DNA of 64,000 nt, from positions 19,351-83,350 of the forward strand of contig CAMCNO010000006.1 in assembly GCA_945876285.1 (NCBI GenBank). The letters run 5' to 3'. This document shows positions 1 to 9,070 of the stretch, piece by piece. The position numbers and the translations under genes are program-made. Under the pieces are notes generated by a model. It saw only the letters and a list, made by a program, of their open reading frames with translations, ran no database searches and was not told the DNA's origin. This DNA is from an uncultured Clostridia bacterium. Its GTDB lineage: Bacteria > Bacillota > Clostridia > Oscillospirales > Oscillospiraceae. Each line of letters starts with the position of its first letter. Position 1 is the first letter of the stretch.

Positions 1-1
1 C

Positions 2-913
2 ACCGAACAGGACAAGGGTACAGAATTTATCATCCGTCTGACCCTGCGCCTGCAGTCGGAGCATAGGAGCGTAGAAAAAATCAAGGAACTGGAGGGCCTG
101 AAGGCCCTGGTGGTGGACGACGACTTCAACACCTGCGACAGCGTGACCAAAATGCTGGTGCAGGTGGGCATGCGCTCGGAATGGACGCTCTCCGGCAAAG
201 AGGCCGTTCTCCGCGCCAGGCAGTCCGTGGAATTGGGCGATGCCTTCCACGCCTACATCATCGACTGGTGCCTGCCGGATATGAACGGCATTGAAGTGAC
301 ACGTCAGATCCGGGCGCTGGGAGACGACACACCCATCATCATCCTCACCGCCTACGACTGGACAGATATCGAGGAAGAGGCGAGAACTGCCGGCGTGACA
401 GCGTTCTGCGCCAAGCCCGTGTTCATGTCTGATCTGCGTGAAACGCTGATGACTGCCCTTGGACAGCTGGAAGCCAAGCGTGAGAGTATTCTCCCTTGTA
501 TCCAGGATACCGCCGACTTCAAGGGCAAGCGCCTGCTGCTGGCAGAGGACAATGAGCTGAACCGGGAGATCGCCCTGGAGATCCTGGGCGAATACGGCTT
601 CCAGATCGATACGGTGCAAAACGGCAAGGAAGCCGTGGAGAAAGTGATGGTTTCCGGGCCGGGCAAGTATGATTTGGTGCTGATGGACATTCAGATGCCG
701 GTCATGGATGGCTACGAAGCTACCCGGGCGATCCGCGCATTGGAGGACCCTGCTCTGGCCGAAATCCCGATCCTGGCGATGACAGCGAACGCCTTCGAAG
801 AAGACCGCAAGGCTGCTCTGGCGTGCGGCATGAACGGCTTCCTTTCCAAGCCCATCAACATTGAGGAAGTCATTCGGATGCTGCGGAGCGTGTTCGGGAT
901 TGTGCAAAAATAA
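2..913 (+). CDS. Hybrid sensor histidine kinase, C-terminal part (two receiver domains), 5' end outside window
   Basis: The frame is open from the first base, so the gene starts upstream of the window. The first residues ([12 protein letters not shown]) look like the end of a HATPase domain. Two receiver domains follow. The first has the acidic pair in VDDDF, the phospho-acceptor Asp in [11 protein letters not shown] and the Lys in FCAKPVF. The second has LLLAEDN, the acceptor in [15 protein letters not shown] and FLSKPIN. Both keep every residue needed for phosphotransfer. It is therefore the output end of a membrane or cytosolic phosphorelay kinase whose sensor is unseen. A strong terminator follows directly. 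The kinase fragment at 19.4-21.3 kb stops inside the HATPase domain and may belong to a related family. Confidence 0.9.
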   Translation, partial: TEQDKGTEFIIRLTLRLQSEHRSVEKIKELEGLKALVVDDDFNTCDSVTKMLVQVGMRSEWTLSGKEAVLRARQSVELGDAFHAYIIDWCLPDMNGIEVTRQIRALGDDTPIIILTAYDWTDIEEEARTAGVTAFCAKPVFMSDLRETLMTALGQLEAKRESILPCIQDTADFKGKRLLLAEDNELNREIALEILGEYGFQIDTVQNGKEAVEKVMVSGPGKYDLVLMDIQMPVMDGYEATRAIRALEDPALAEIPILAMTANAFEEDRKAALACGMNGFLSKPINIEEVIRMLRSVFGIVQK

Positions 914-930
914 GATTTTTCCAAAATGAT

Positions 931-979
931 AAACAGCTATCACAGGTGAGGCACAAATCACCCGTGATAGCTGTTTTTT
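931..979 (+). terminator. Rho-independent terminator
   Basis: An inverted repeat (AACAGCTATCAC with GTGATAGCTGTT) is followed by a T-run and sits 17 bases after the stop codon of the hybrid kinase. Confidence 0.9.
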
Positions 980-1055
980 ATGCGGCATCCCTGGAAAAAC
1001 GGAACGCTGATACCTGTCGGCGTGACCGGCGGTCAGGAGGCCTTCTCTTTATTCC

Positions 1056-1137
1056 GTTTTTGTCGAAAAAATCCCCCTTTTTTCGACAAAAACCGATTGA
1101 TTTTTACAAACAACGGGTATACAGTGGAATTGTCGAA
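1056..1137 (+). promoter_or_regulatory. Cluster of three candidate Spo0A boxes upstream of the SLH surface protein gene
   Basis: A perfect 15-bp inverted repeat (1056-1070 with 1079-1093, 8-base loop) contains TGTCGAA at 1061-1067 and its complement TTCGACA at 1082-1088. A third TGTCGAA lies at 1131-1137. TGTCGAA is the known core of the Spo0A box. A possible -10 hexamer TATACA lies at 1118-1123, with no good -35 at standard spacing, as happens at activator-dependent promoters. The role in Spo0A control is inferred. No T-run follows the palindrome, so it is unlikely to be a terminator. Confidence 0.6.
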
Positions 1138-1150
1138 AAAGGGAAAAAAC

Positions 1151-1198
1151 GGGACTGTCCGGGCAGTCCCATTCCCGAAGCCGAAAGCTTCGGGAATC
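1151..1198 (+). other. Two tandem hairpins in the 5' leader of the SLH protein gene
   Basis: GGGACTG/CAGTCCC (1151-1170) and ATTCCCGAAG/CTTCGGGAAT (1171-1198) are back-to-back perfect stems, 26 bases before the Shine-Dalgarno sequence. No T-run follows, so they may protect the mRNA 5' end or separate the transcript from upstream structure. Nothing else is seen in the 914-1240 gap beyond the terminator and the Spo0A-like boxes. Confidence 0.55.
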
Positions 1199-1240
1199 AA
1201 GAATGTATCAATCAATATTTATTAAGGAGGATTGAAAGAC

Positions 1241-4200
1241 ATGAAGAAAAACAAACTTTTGGCAGTGTTTTTGGCGTTGGCAATGACGCTGACGCTGTTG
1301 CCCACCGCGGCGCTAGCGGACACGACCGAAAACTGTTCGGTCGAAAACTGCGGCCATGTCGCGGCCATCACAAATGACGGAGTGACGACGCACTACGATA
1401 CGCTGGCCGATGCGCTGAAGGATGCAGAGTCCGGCAATGTTATCGAGATTCTTGCCGGTATTTGGGGCGCTGCGAAGATTGGTGTGCTGGATGAGCCGGG
1501 AGTCTACACGAATGCGAATCTCGTTCGATACAAGTCTCTGACGATTCGGCCGGCTGAAGGCGCAGATGTAACATTTACCTCGAATGTTTCTCTTGGTTAT
1601 GATGACAGCTCCACTGCAAACGCCACTATGACCGTGCAGAATCTCAAGTTCCAGAACGCAAGCTTGATGTTGAGTAACTATGTGCAGGCAACTGTTGAGG
1701 GCTGTCAATTTGTGGGCAGCGGCAGTGCCAACGGTGCGCTGATTATTTTGGATTCCTGCTGCACCAACCATAAGACCGGAGATACATATCCTAATTCTAT
1801 GGTTACCATTAAGAACTGCGAGATTGACGGTACTATGTCCGGCGCCCCTGGTATCCGTATCCGCAACAGCGGCAATGTCACGTTGACCAACAACACGATC
1901 GAAAATGCAAACCACAACGGCATCCTCTTTGAGAGCAACAACAAAATTGATGCCACGCCTTCCAAAACAATTACCGTGACAGGAAACACTATTACCGAGT
2001 GGAATGCCAACAACGCAGAAGGAGGCGGCCGTGCTATCCGTCTGGCAGCTGGCAATCTGGCTGAAGGTAGTAGCGTTACCATTACCGGCAATACCTTTAC
2101 CAAGGAAACACTCGGCCGTGACACTCCGGACTTCGTGAAGATTACGGATGCGGGCAATGCAACAGTAAATCTTAATGATAATAAGTGGAACAACAAGCTG
2201 CTCACCGCCGTAAACGGCAAAGATACGATTTACACCGTAAACTCCGCAACCCCGGCCATTAGCAGCGTTGTCTCCGATCAAGAGCCTGTTGCGAAGATCG
2301 GCACAGTCGGCTACGAAACCCTTGCCGAAGCCCTCGCCGCCGCCGAGAACGGCCAGACTGTGACACTGCTGAAGAGTATTGCGGTGTCTGATGTAATTGC
2401 GATCAATAAAAATTTAACTTTGAATTTAAACGGAAATACCATAACCAACAATGTAACTGGTGACTTCCCACTCCATGTTGATAGTGCTGTCACATTTGAG
2501 ATTGATGGAAGCAAAGCAGGCAGCGCCATGGTAATTCCCGCCGAAAATGAAGAAGCGTATGGTTTCATAAAAATATCTGCGGCTGCAACTGTTACACTTA
2601 ACAGTGGTTCCTACACCGGCAGCACCAATGGTGGTGCTTTCATTATTGCTGCTAACTCGGGAGGAAACACACTTGCTCCTGATGCAACCATAACCTTGAA
2701 CGGTGTAACAGCGACTACCAACACCCGTGTATTTACTATGGACACGGGAGACAAACTGATACTGAATGTTATCGGTGGAACTTTCACCGCCACGGGCAGA
2801 GTTACAAACAACGGTGAAATGTATTCCGTGTTCGGAATTGATTGTTACGATTTGGAAACTCCGTTTACATTTACGAATGCAACAGTGACAACGGCGGGTG
2901 GTGCCTGTGTAGAAACTTCCGGCGGTACTGCTACCTATACTAACTGCTCATTTAATGTTACGGAGGTTAGTGACCCCGCTTTTGTCGCATCTGCGGTTGC
3001 GGTAAGTTGGGTAGGAACGGCCAATATCAAGAGTGGCACTTATTCTTCTGCCGGCTATGGCGTATATGTTTATACTAGCGGCGGTACCATCACTGTTGAG
3101 GACGGAACAATCTCTGGTACAATGGCTGCAGTATGTTCTGGACTAGGTGGCTATAATGATGTTTACTCCAAAGTCATTATTCAAGGCGGTAGTTTTACCG
3201 GTGCACTCAAGACTTACGGCACAAACAATTATGGCCCCGCCACGATTTCTATCACCGCCGGTACTTTCTCTGTTGACCCCGCCGCCAATGTGGCTAACGG
3301 CTATGCCTCTGCTCTGGTCAACAGCTCCTATGTTGTCGGTTCCGCTACCCACAGCGTGACCTTTGATTCCAACGGTGGCTCCGCTGTGCCGGCGATTAAT
3401 GATGTTGAACATGGTACGGCCGTTTCCACCCCCACTGCTCCCACCCGCAGCGGCTACACCTTCGGCGGCTGGTACACTGACAGCGGGCTGACCACCGCCT
3501 ATAATTTCAGCACCGCTGTGACCGACAACGTCACCCTGTATGCCAAGTGGACGCTCAACACCTACACCGTGACCTTCGACAGCAACGGCGGCTCCGCTGT
3601 GGCGGCGATTGAGAATGTCACGCATGGTACGGCCGTTTCCGCCCCCACTGCTCCCACCCGCTCCGGCTACACCTTTGCGGGTTGGAAGCTGAACAGCAGC
3701 AACTATGAGTTTAGCACGCCTGTTACTGGAGATATTACCCTGATTGCCCAGTGGACTGCGATTCCTTCCACTCCCAGCGACAGCGACTCCTCTGATGACG
3801 ATAGAGATTTCACCACTCCCTCCCAGCCCACCACCTCCACGGAGACCAAGCCCGACGGCTCCACTACCACCACCGAGAGCAAGCCCGACGGCACCGTGAC
3901 GGAGAGCAATACCTCCAAGCCCACCACCGATGCGGAGGGCAACACCTCTCAGACCACCACGGAAGTCTCCACCGGCAAGGACGGCGTGACCGAGAGCAAG
4001 ACCGAGACCGTTACCAAGCCCGACGGCTCTGCTTCCTCCACCACGGAGAGCACCACCACCAAGCCCGACGGCACCACCACGGAGAGCAAGACGGAGACCT
4101 CCATCAACGCCGACGGCTCCACTGCATCCACCACTACGGAGACCACCACCAATAAGGACGGCACCGTGACCGAGAGCAAGACCGAGGCCACCACCTCCAC

Positions 4201-5572
4201 CGTCACCAACAAGGACGGCTCCACCACGGAGACCAAGCAGGAGACCACCACGACCTCCACCGGCTCCAAGACCGAGAGCACCACGGTGACGACCGTCAAC
4301 AAGGACGGCTCCTCCACCGCCACCACTACCGCCACCACCACCGACAAGGCGGGCACCGTGACGGAGAGCAAGACCGAGAGCACCACCAACAAGAACGGTA
4401 CCACCACCGAAAAGACCACCACCACGGAGACCAAGGCAAACGGTACCGTCACGGAGAGCAAGACCGAAACCACCATCAACAAGGACGGCTCCTCCAAGGC
4501 GACCACCACGGAGACCGTCACCAAGGCTGACGGCACCAAGGTGGAGAGCACGACCACGGCCATCACCAGCCTGTCTACCAACAAGGCTACCGGCACTGTG
4601 ACCGAGACCAAGAAGGAGACCACCACCACCTCCGACGGCGTGAAGAGCGAGGGCACCACCGTCACTCAGATCCAGAAGGACGGCACCGTGACCTCCACGG
4701 AGACCGTGAAGGCTTCCGACAGCACCGGCACCACTGCCACCAAGACCACCACTTTGGACGCCAAGGGCGAGGTTACCACCACCGCTGAGGTTTCCGTGTC
4801 CGGCAAGGCCGTCACCGAGGCCGCTAAGACCGGCGGGACCGTGACCCTGCCCGTGGAGGTCCCCACTGCCAAGACCACCGAGGCCGCCCCCTCTGTTCAG
4901 GTCACCATGCCCAAGAGCGATTCCTCCGTCAAAGTGGAAATTCCCGTGGAGAACGTGACCCCCGGCACCGTGGCTATCATCGTGAATGCCGACGGCACTG
5001 AGAAGATCGTGTCCACCTCTGTTGTCACCGAGAACGGCGTGACTCTGACCCTGGACGGCAGCGCTACCGTGAAGCTGGTGGACAACGCCAAGAGCTTCGT
5101 CGACGTGCCCGAGACCAACGTGTTCTATAACGAGATCAGCTCCCTGAGTGCACGGAATATCATGATCGGCGTCTCCAATGAGAAGTTCGACCTGATTAAC
5201 GGCGTCACACTGAACCAGGTCGCCAACGTGGCCGGCCGTATTACCGGCGAAGTAGATGTCAACGACTTCAACGCCGGAATCGTCTGGGGCAACGAAAACG
5301 GCCTGAGGACCGGCAACAACGCTGCCACCCGCGGTGAAGTGCTGAAGGCTCTGTACATCGCGGCCGGTTCTCCCGCTGTGGAGGATACCAGCATCCTGTC
5401 CCGCTTCAAGGACGCTTCCAGCATCCCCGCCGACCTGGCGGCCATCGCGGCCTGGGCGGCCCAGAACGGCATCCTGAAGGGCAACATGGACGGCACTGCC
5501 GCCCTGGGCGCCAACGTCACCCGCGGCCAGGCCTGCGCCCTGGCTGGCCGGACGATGGGTGCCTTGGCGTAA
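1241..5572 (+). CDS. Secreted SLH-domain surface protein with beta-helix, InlB-type repeats and Thr-rich stalk
   Basis: The ATG at 1241 is chosen over a TTG at 1232 because AAGGAGG ends ten bases before it. The product is 1443 residues. Residues 1-26 form a classical signal peptide ending in TAALA. Residues of about 40-690 look like a right-handed beta-helix (pectate-lyase-like, with many Asn/Gly turns). Two Listeria-Bacteroides (Flg_new/InlB B) repeats follow at about 705-840, each with VTFDSNGGSAV and SGYTF.GW. A Thr/Glu/Lys-rich stalk of imperfect repeats spans about 863-1186. The last 160 residues are SLH-like (SFVDVPETNVFYNEIS, ITGEVD, ATRGEVLKAL, VTRGQACALA) and should bind secondary cell-wall polymer. 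It is probably an adhesin or S-layer-associated protein. No catalytic site is recognised. Expression may be under Spo0A. Confidence 0.85.
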   Translation: MKKNKLLAVFLALAMTLTLLPTAALADTTENCSVENCGHVAAITNDGVTTHYDTLADALKDAESGNVIEILAGIWGAAKIGVLDEPGVYTNANLVRYKSLTIRPAEGADVTFTSNVSLGYDDSSTANATMTVQNLKFQNASLMLSNYVQATVEGCQFVGSGSANGALIILDSCCTNHKTGDTYPNSMVTIKNCEIDGTMSGAPGIRIRNSGNVTLTNNTIENANHNGILFESNNKIDATPSKTITVTGNTITEWNANNAEGGGRAIRLAAGNLAEGSSVTITGNTFTKETLGRDTPDFVKITDAGNATVNLNDNKWNNKLLTAVNGKDTIYTVNSATPAISSVVSDQEPVAKIGTVGYETLAEALAAAENGQTVTLLKSIAVSDVIAINKNLTLNLNGNTITNNVTGDFPLHVDSAVTFEIDGSKAGSAMVIPAENEEAYGFIKISAAATVTLNSGSYTGSTNGGAFIIAANSGGNTLAPDATITLNGVTATTNTRVFTMDTGDKLILNVIGGTFTATGRVTNNGEMYSVFGIDCYDLETPFTFTNATVTTAGGACVETSGGTATYTNCSFNVTEVSDPAFVASAVAVSWVGTANIKSGTYSSAGYGVYVYTSGGTITVEDGTISGTMAAVCSGLGGYNDVYSKVIIQGGSFTGALKTYGTNNYGPATISITAGTFSVDPAANVANGYASALVNSSYVVGSATHSVTFDSNGGSAVPAINDVEHGTAVSTPTAPTRSGYTFGGWYTDSGLTTAYNFSTAVTDNVTLYAKWTLNTYTVTFDSNGGSAVAAIENVTHGTAVSAPTAPTRSGYTFAGWKLNSSNYEFSTPVTGDITLIAQWTAIPSTPSDSDSSDDDRDFTTPSQPTTSTETKPDGSTTTTESKPDGTVTESNTSKPTTDAEGNTSQTTTEVSTGKDGVTESKTETVTKPDGSASSTTESTTTKPDGTTTESKTETSINADGSTASTTTETTTNKDGTVTESKTEATTSTVTNKDGSTTETKQETTTTSTGSKTESTTVTTVNKDGSSTATTTATTTDKAGTVTESKTESTTNKNGTTTEKTTTTETKANGTVTESKTETTINKDGSSKATTTETVTKADGTKVESTTTAITSLSTNKATGTVTETKKETTTTSDGVKSEGTTVTQIQKDGTVTSTETVKASDSTGTTATKTTTLDAKGEVTTTAEVSVSGKAVTEAAKTGGTVTLPVEVPTAKTTEAAPSVQVTMPKSDSSVKVEIPVENVTPGTVAIIVNADGTEKIVSTSVVTENGVTLTLDGSATVKLVDNAKSFVDVPETNVFYNEISSLSARNIMIGVSNEKFDLINGVTLNQVANVAGRITGEVDVNDFNAGIVWGNENGLRTGNNAATRGEVLKALYIAAGSPAVEDTSILSRFKDASSIPADLAAIAAWAAQNGILKGNMDGTAALGANVTRGQACALAGRTMGALA
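3830..4800 (+). repeat. Imperfect tandem repeats coding a Thr-rich stalk
   Basis: The DNA repeats units that encode variations of T-E-T-x-x-N-K-D-G-S-T-T and T-E-S-K-T-E. Codons are strongly biased to ACC, GAG and AAG. Such arrays are prone to length change by recombination or slippage. The reverse strand is open for long stretches here, which is a composition effect. Confidence 0.8.
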
Positions 5573-5626
5573 ACTCCGGCGTTCATATGGACGCTAAGAA
5601 GTCCAAGTAATCCAATTAAATACGAA

Positions 5627-5660
5627 AAGCTGCCGGTTGGAAGTTTCCAACCGGCAGCTT
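5627..5660. terminator. Bidirectional terminator hairpin between convergent genes
   Basis: A perfect 14-bp stem AAGCTGCCGGTTGG/CCAACCGGCAGCTT with a 6-base loop lies between the SLH protein gene and the convergent ZIP transporter gene. T-runs are short on both sides. Confidence 0.75.
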
Positions 5661-5695
5661 GACGGTTACCCTGAATTTCGGAATGGCAGCCTTTG

Positions 5696-6544
5696 TCACA
5701 AATAAATAATGACAAGTCCTGTCAGCATACCGATGATGGTGGCAGTGGCGGGCAGCTTGGAGCGCCACATGAGGATGGACTCCGGAAGCAGTTCGCCGAA
5801 CACCACATACAGCATAGCGCCGGAGGCAAAGCTCAGGGACACCGCTAAAGCGGTGGATCCCATGGCCCCCACGGCAAAGCCTAAAAGAGCTCCTAAAATC
5901 GTGGGGAATCCGGTGAGAGCCGTGACGATGACGGAGCGCCATTTCGGCATTCCGCCGGAGATCAGAGGTACGGCTACGGCCATGCCCTCTGGGATATTAT
6001 GCAGACCGATCACAATGGCCATGGTCAGCCCACCCCGGTTCAAAAGCATCTCCTTCGCAGAGCGGGCGAATGACGCACCGATGACCATGCCTTCCGGCAC
6101 ATTGTGCAGTGCGATGGCCGCGGCCATGACCAACCCGGCTAAAAACAATCCGCTGCGAGGCTGGCGGCCCTCGCGGTGTTCCTGCAGATGGTTGGCGTGG
6201 GTCAGCTCCTCCAGGGAGTCCGCGGTGCGGGGGTGATTCTCATCGATATGAGCGACCTCGTGGTCCGTATTGCGGTCGATCCACGCGTTGAGAATGGCAA
6301 TGACAATGTATCCTGCCAGTACGCCGGCTACGACCAGACCCACCCTTCTGCTCATGCCATCCGGATGCAGTGCCTCTGCCAGCAGGTCAAAACACACCAC
6401 AGAAGTCATCACTCCTGCGGCAAACGACAGAAGTAAACTGACCGTTTTGCTTGAATCCTTACGGAACAGGCAGGAAACCAGTCCTCCCATCCCCGTTCCA
6501 CCCATTCCGGCCAGAGCCGTAATGCCGATGATGCTCCATATCAT
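5696..6544 (-). CDS. ZIP-family divalent metal transporter
   Basis: This 282-residue membrane protein has about eight hydrophobic segments and the two ZIP motifs HNVPEGM and HNIPEGM, which form the intramembrane metal site. A polar, His-containing loop (HEVAHIDENHPR) lies between the third and fourth segments, as is usual for ZIP loops. It most resembles the ZupT/GufA branch, which imports Zn, Fe or Mn into the cytoplasm. The ATG is preceded by AGGAGG. The gene is monocistronic, with its own promoter and a GTTAG-N6-CTAAC operator that suggests metal-dependent repression. Confidence 0.9.
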   Translation of the reverse strand: MIWSIIGITALAGMGGTGMGGLVSCLFRKDSSKTVSLLLSFAAGVMTSVVCFDLLAEALHPDGMSRRVGLVVAGVLAGYIVIAILNAWIDRNTDHEVAHIDENHPRTADSLEELTHANHLQEHREGRQPRSGLFLAGLVMAAAIALHNVPEGMVIGASFARSAKEMLLNRGGLTMAIVIGLHNIPEGMAVAVPLISGGMPKWRSVIVTALTGFPTILGALLGFAVGAMGSTALAVSLSFASGAMLYVVFGELLPESILMWRSKLPATATIIGMLTGLVIIYL

Positions 6545-6560
6545 TTCCTTAGGACCTCCT

Positions 6561-6614
6561 GTTAGACGAAACTAACTTTTTACATATCCTATCACAACGG
6601 CATACGGCTGTCAA
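6561..6614 (-). promoter_or_regulatory. Sigma-A promoter with DtxR/MntR-like operator for the ZIP gene
   Basis: On the minus strand TTGACA (6609-6614), a 17-base spacer and TAGGAT (6586-6591) form a good promoter. Just downstream lies the inverted repeat GTTAG-N6-CTAAC (6561-6576), between the expected start site and the ribosome binding site. The half-sites resemble DtxR/IdeR/MntR-type operators. The regulator itself is not in the window. Confidence 0.65.
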
Positions 6615-6681
6615 TTTATGTTCTGCAGTTTTTTATATCAAGCGCGGCGCTTTATGGACGGCCATTCTGCGGCTGGAGCGG

Positions 6682-7542
6682 TCAGCAGTAGGTCTCCACA
6701 TGGGCGCGGGTGACTTCGGCGGCCTTTTTGATGTTTTCCTCATTGGAGAGCTTGTAGTAGTCAGGGCGGAACACCTCAATGGTACAGACGCCGCCGTCGA
6801 AGCCAATTTTTTTCAGAGTGTCCGCATACCGCTTGTGGTCCAGGCAGTCGCCGGGCTCGCCGGGCCACAGGCGTTTTTCATCGTTGTTGTAGGCGGCGCC
6901 GCAGGGCATGTTCTCCATGCCGTTCAGGTGCCAGATAAAAATCTTCTTTCCGTCGGCCTTCTCCAGAGCGTCCCAGCCGGAGGCCATGGCGTGGAAGTGG
7001 TACTGATCCAGCGTCACGCCCACCAGGGGATGGCCGACCTCCTCCACGATGGCGTAGGCGTCCTCAAAGCGGTTGATGGACATGGTTGGGCAGCCGCAGA
7101 ACTCCAGAGACAGCTTAATGCCGTAGGGTTCCACCTTCTTTACCATCTCCCGCAGGACGGCCACGGCATCGGCCTTGATGTCGTCCAGGGTGGCGTGAAC
7201 GGTCAGGTCCATGGTGGGCACTACCACGACCATTTTGCAGTCCAGGATCCGGCAGCGGCAAATGATCTCGTCCAGTTGGGCCATGACGGCATCCTTTTCT
7301 GCCTGGGTCTGCTTCATGTTGAAACCAACGAGGGCGTTGTAGGACAGCATCTTGATTTTGTGGGTGCGGAAGAAATCGCCCAGTTCCTCCAGCGTGTACT
7401 TGCCTGCCGCCAGTTCGCGGTCCAGACACTCGGACTGCACGTCAATGTAGTCAAAGCCGTACTTTTCGCACAGGGCCAGGTCCTCCAGAACGGAGTGATT
7501 CTCGCAGAAACGGTTGCAGCCTTCATTAAATCCGATTTTCAT
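6682..7542 (-). CDS. Sugar phosphate isomerase/epimerase-family TIM-barrel protein
   Basis: This 286-residue protein belongs to the AP-endonuclease-2/xylose-isomerase-like TIM-barrel superfamily. It begins with MKIGFNEGCNRF and has the metal-ligand pattern LSLEFCG, GVTLDQYHFH, IFIWHLNGM and CTIEVF, where Glu, Asp, His and Glu would bind a divalent cation. The substrate cannot be told from sequence; sugar or inositol isomerisation is typical of the family. AAGGAGAA precedes the ATG. No catabolic partner is adjacent. The TnpB element starts about 100 bases upstream and may separate the gene from its promoter. Confidence 0.8.
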   Translation of the reverse strand: MKIGFNEGCNRFCENHSVLEDLALCEKYGFDYIDVQSECLDRELAAGKYTLEELGDFFRTHKIKMLSYNALVGFNMKQTQAEKDAVMAQLDEIICRCRILDCKMVVVVPTMDLTVHATLDDIKADAVAVLREMVKKVEPYGIKLSLEFCGCPTMSINRFEDAYAIVEEVGHPLVGVTLDQYHFHAMASGWDALEKADGKKIFIWHLNGMENMPCGAAYNNDEKRLWPGEPGDCLDHKRYADTLKKIGFDGGVCTIEVFRPDYYKLSNEENIKKAAEVTRAHVETYC

Positions 7543-7642
7543 ACATTTTTCTCCTTACATATAATTGAATGGCTCTTGCGCAGAGCACATAGGAAAACCT
7601 ACATCCATACGGAAATTCCTGCGCTTTTCATCGGTTTGGGGA

Positions 7643-7781
7643 TTGACGCTCCCCACGGCTAAAGCCGGGGGATTCATGGTTCGTCGACGACAACCTCAGA
7701 GACACGAAAGCCTCCGGGGGATTACATCATCTCCCCATGCGTTACGTTCGGGTCCGTCCGACCCTACGGTAGAAACTCAGC
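7643..7781 (-). ncRNA. Predicted omega RNA of TnpB copy 1
   Basis: The region between the tnpB stop and the right end is conserved in copy 2 and folds into the terminal hairpin. In this family the omega RNA (reRNA) comes from the 3' part of tnpB plus the right end, and the guide is the first 16-20 bases beyond the element (about 7622-7641 on the minus strand here). The limits are approximate. Confidence 0.6.
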
Positions 7782-8900
7782 TTACGCTGAGAGAATCCTT
7801 AATCCTTCGTTTAAAATATTGATGGCGGCGTTGACATCCCGGTCATGGTAGGCGCCACAATGCGGGCACACCCACGAGCGCACGGAAAGGTCCTTCACAT
7901 CGGGATTCTTTTCTCCGCAGCAAGAGCAAATCTGGCTCGAAGGGAAGAACTTCCCCACAGTGACGACCACCTTTCCGTGGCGCTCCGCCTTATAGGAGAG
8001 CTGCCGGAGGAATTCACCCCATGCGGCGTCCCCGATACTCTTCGCCAGCTTATGATTTTTCATCATATTCTTGGCGGAGAGGCTCTCCACGCAGATGATG
8101 TCATTCTCCCGCACAATTTGAGTAGAGAGCTTCTGCTGGTTGTCCCGTCTCATGTTGGCGATATGCTCCTGAAGACGGGCGACCCGCAGGCGAGCCTTCT
8201 CACGGTTTCTGCTTCCTTTTTGCTTTCGGGAAAGCTGCCGCTGAAAGCGAGCCAACTTCTTCTCACATTGAGCGAGGTACTTGGGGTTCGCATACTTATC
8301 TCCATTGCTGGTGATAACGAAATCCTTGATGCCGAGGTCCAAACCAACGGATGCTCCTGTGGATTCCCAGAGTTCCTCCGGGACATCCTTGCAGTGGATA
8401 GATACAAAGTATTTGCCACTGGGTTCTCTGGTTACAGTAGCGGATGTAATTCTCCCCTTGATTTTCTGGGAGACTTTGCATTTCACCACCCCGAGTTTAG
8501 GAAGTTTGACAGCGTTTTCAAGCACATCAATGGATTTATTTACACAAATAGAGCGATAGCTCTGCCGGTGGTCATGTTTCTTCTTAAACTGAGGGTATCC
8601 GGCTTTCGGTTCATGGTTTCTGACCCCGCGAAAGAAATTCTTATAGGCGGTTTCAAGATCCTTCAAAGAAGACTGCAATGCAGTGGAGTCGACTTCTTTT
8701 AACCACTCCAAATTTTTCTTCAGAGCAGGTAAATCTTTACTGCAAGCATTGTAGTTGAAATTCTTCTTTTCTTTTGCGTAAAACTCTTTCCGCAGGTTGA
8801 GGTAGTAATTCCAGACATAGCGACAGCACCCAAGAGTTTTCGCAATCAAAATCTCTTGAGCAACAGTTGGATATATGCGGAATTTGTAGCCTTGTTCCAT
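7782..8900 (-). CDS. tnpB: RNA-guided endonuclease TnpB (OrfB), copy 1
   Basis: This is a full-length 372-residue TnpB. The N-terminal helix-turn-helix part starts [12 protein letters not shown]. RuvC-I has D188 in GLDLGIKDF, RuvC-II has E272 in [10 protein letters not shown] and RuvC-III has D355 in [10 protein letters not shown], so the catalytic triad is complete. A zinc finger uses C325/C328 and C345/C348 (CSCCG, CPHCG). Known TnpBs cut DNA matching a guide copied from the element's right flank, next to a TAM, which favours element retention after excision. The last part differs at only about eight or nine residues from copy 2 at the window end. Confidence 0.92.
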   Translation of the reverse strand: MEQGYKFRIYPTVAQEILIAKTLGCCRYVWNYYLNLRKEFYAKEKKNFNYNACSKDLPALKKNLEWLKEVDSTALQSSLKDLETAYKNFFRGVRNHEPKAGYPQFKKKHDHRQSYRSICVNKSIDVLENAVKLPKLGVVKCKVSQKIKGRITSATVTREPSGKYFVSIHCKDVPEELWESTGASVGLDLGIKDFVITSNGDKYANPKYLAQCEKKLARFQRQLSRKQKGSRNREKARLRVARLQEHIANMRRDNQQKLSTQIVRENDIICVESLSAKNMMKNHKLAKSIGDAAWGEFLRQLSYKAERHGKVVVTVGKFFPSSQICSCCGEKNPDVKDLSVRSWVCPHCGAYHDRDVNAAINILNEGLRILSA

Positions 8901-9070
8901 GAATTATCACCAGTATTATGATACCATATTAAGAGTACAGAATCAAACAAAAGTTCTATTTTTAGGAGAAAACATTAACTGACGGCTTATATCCCCATGC
9001 CTAAAGGCAGGGGTCTTACGCCGCATCCGATAAATGCGGATGTTTCAATCAAAGCGCGGCATGGCTCTCC

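Larger units (their letters stand above)
7642..9020 (-). mobile_element. IS200/IS605-superfamily TnpB-only element, copy 1 (intact)
   Basis: The element is bounded by related imperfect palindromes, a left-end hairpin at 8993-9013 (CCCCTGCC TTTA GGCATGGGG on the minus strand) and a right-end hairpin at 7651-7671 (CCCCCGGC TTTA GCCGTGGGG). The right boundary is fixed by comparison with copy 2 at 63.2 kb: identity begins at ATTGACG (7642 and 63201). The exact left boundary is uncertain. It carries only tnpB and must be moved by a TnpA supplied from elsewhere. It lies between genes and breaks nothing obvious. Confidence 0.85.

Noticed and set aside
3949..4665. A 238-codon minus-strand open frame rich in Val and Ser
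   Set aside because: It is the complement of the Thr-rich repeats of the SLH protein, has no ribosome binding site and matches no family.
3830..4800. Possible CRISPR array
   Set aside because: Repeats are imperfect, codon-phased and without unique spacers of constant length. They clearly encode a protein stalk.
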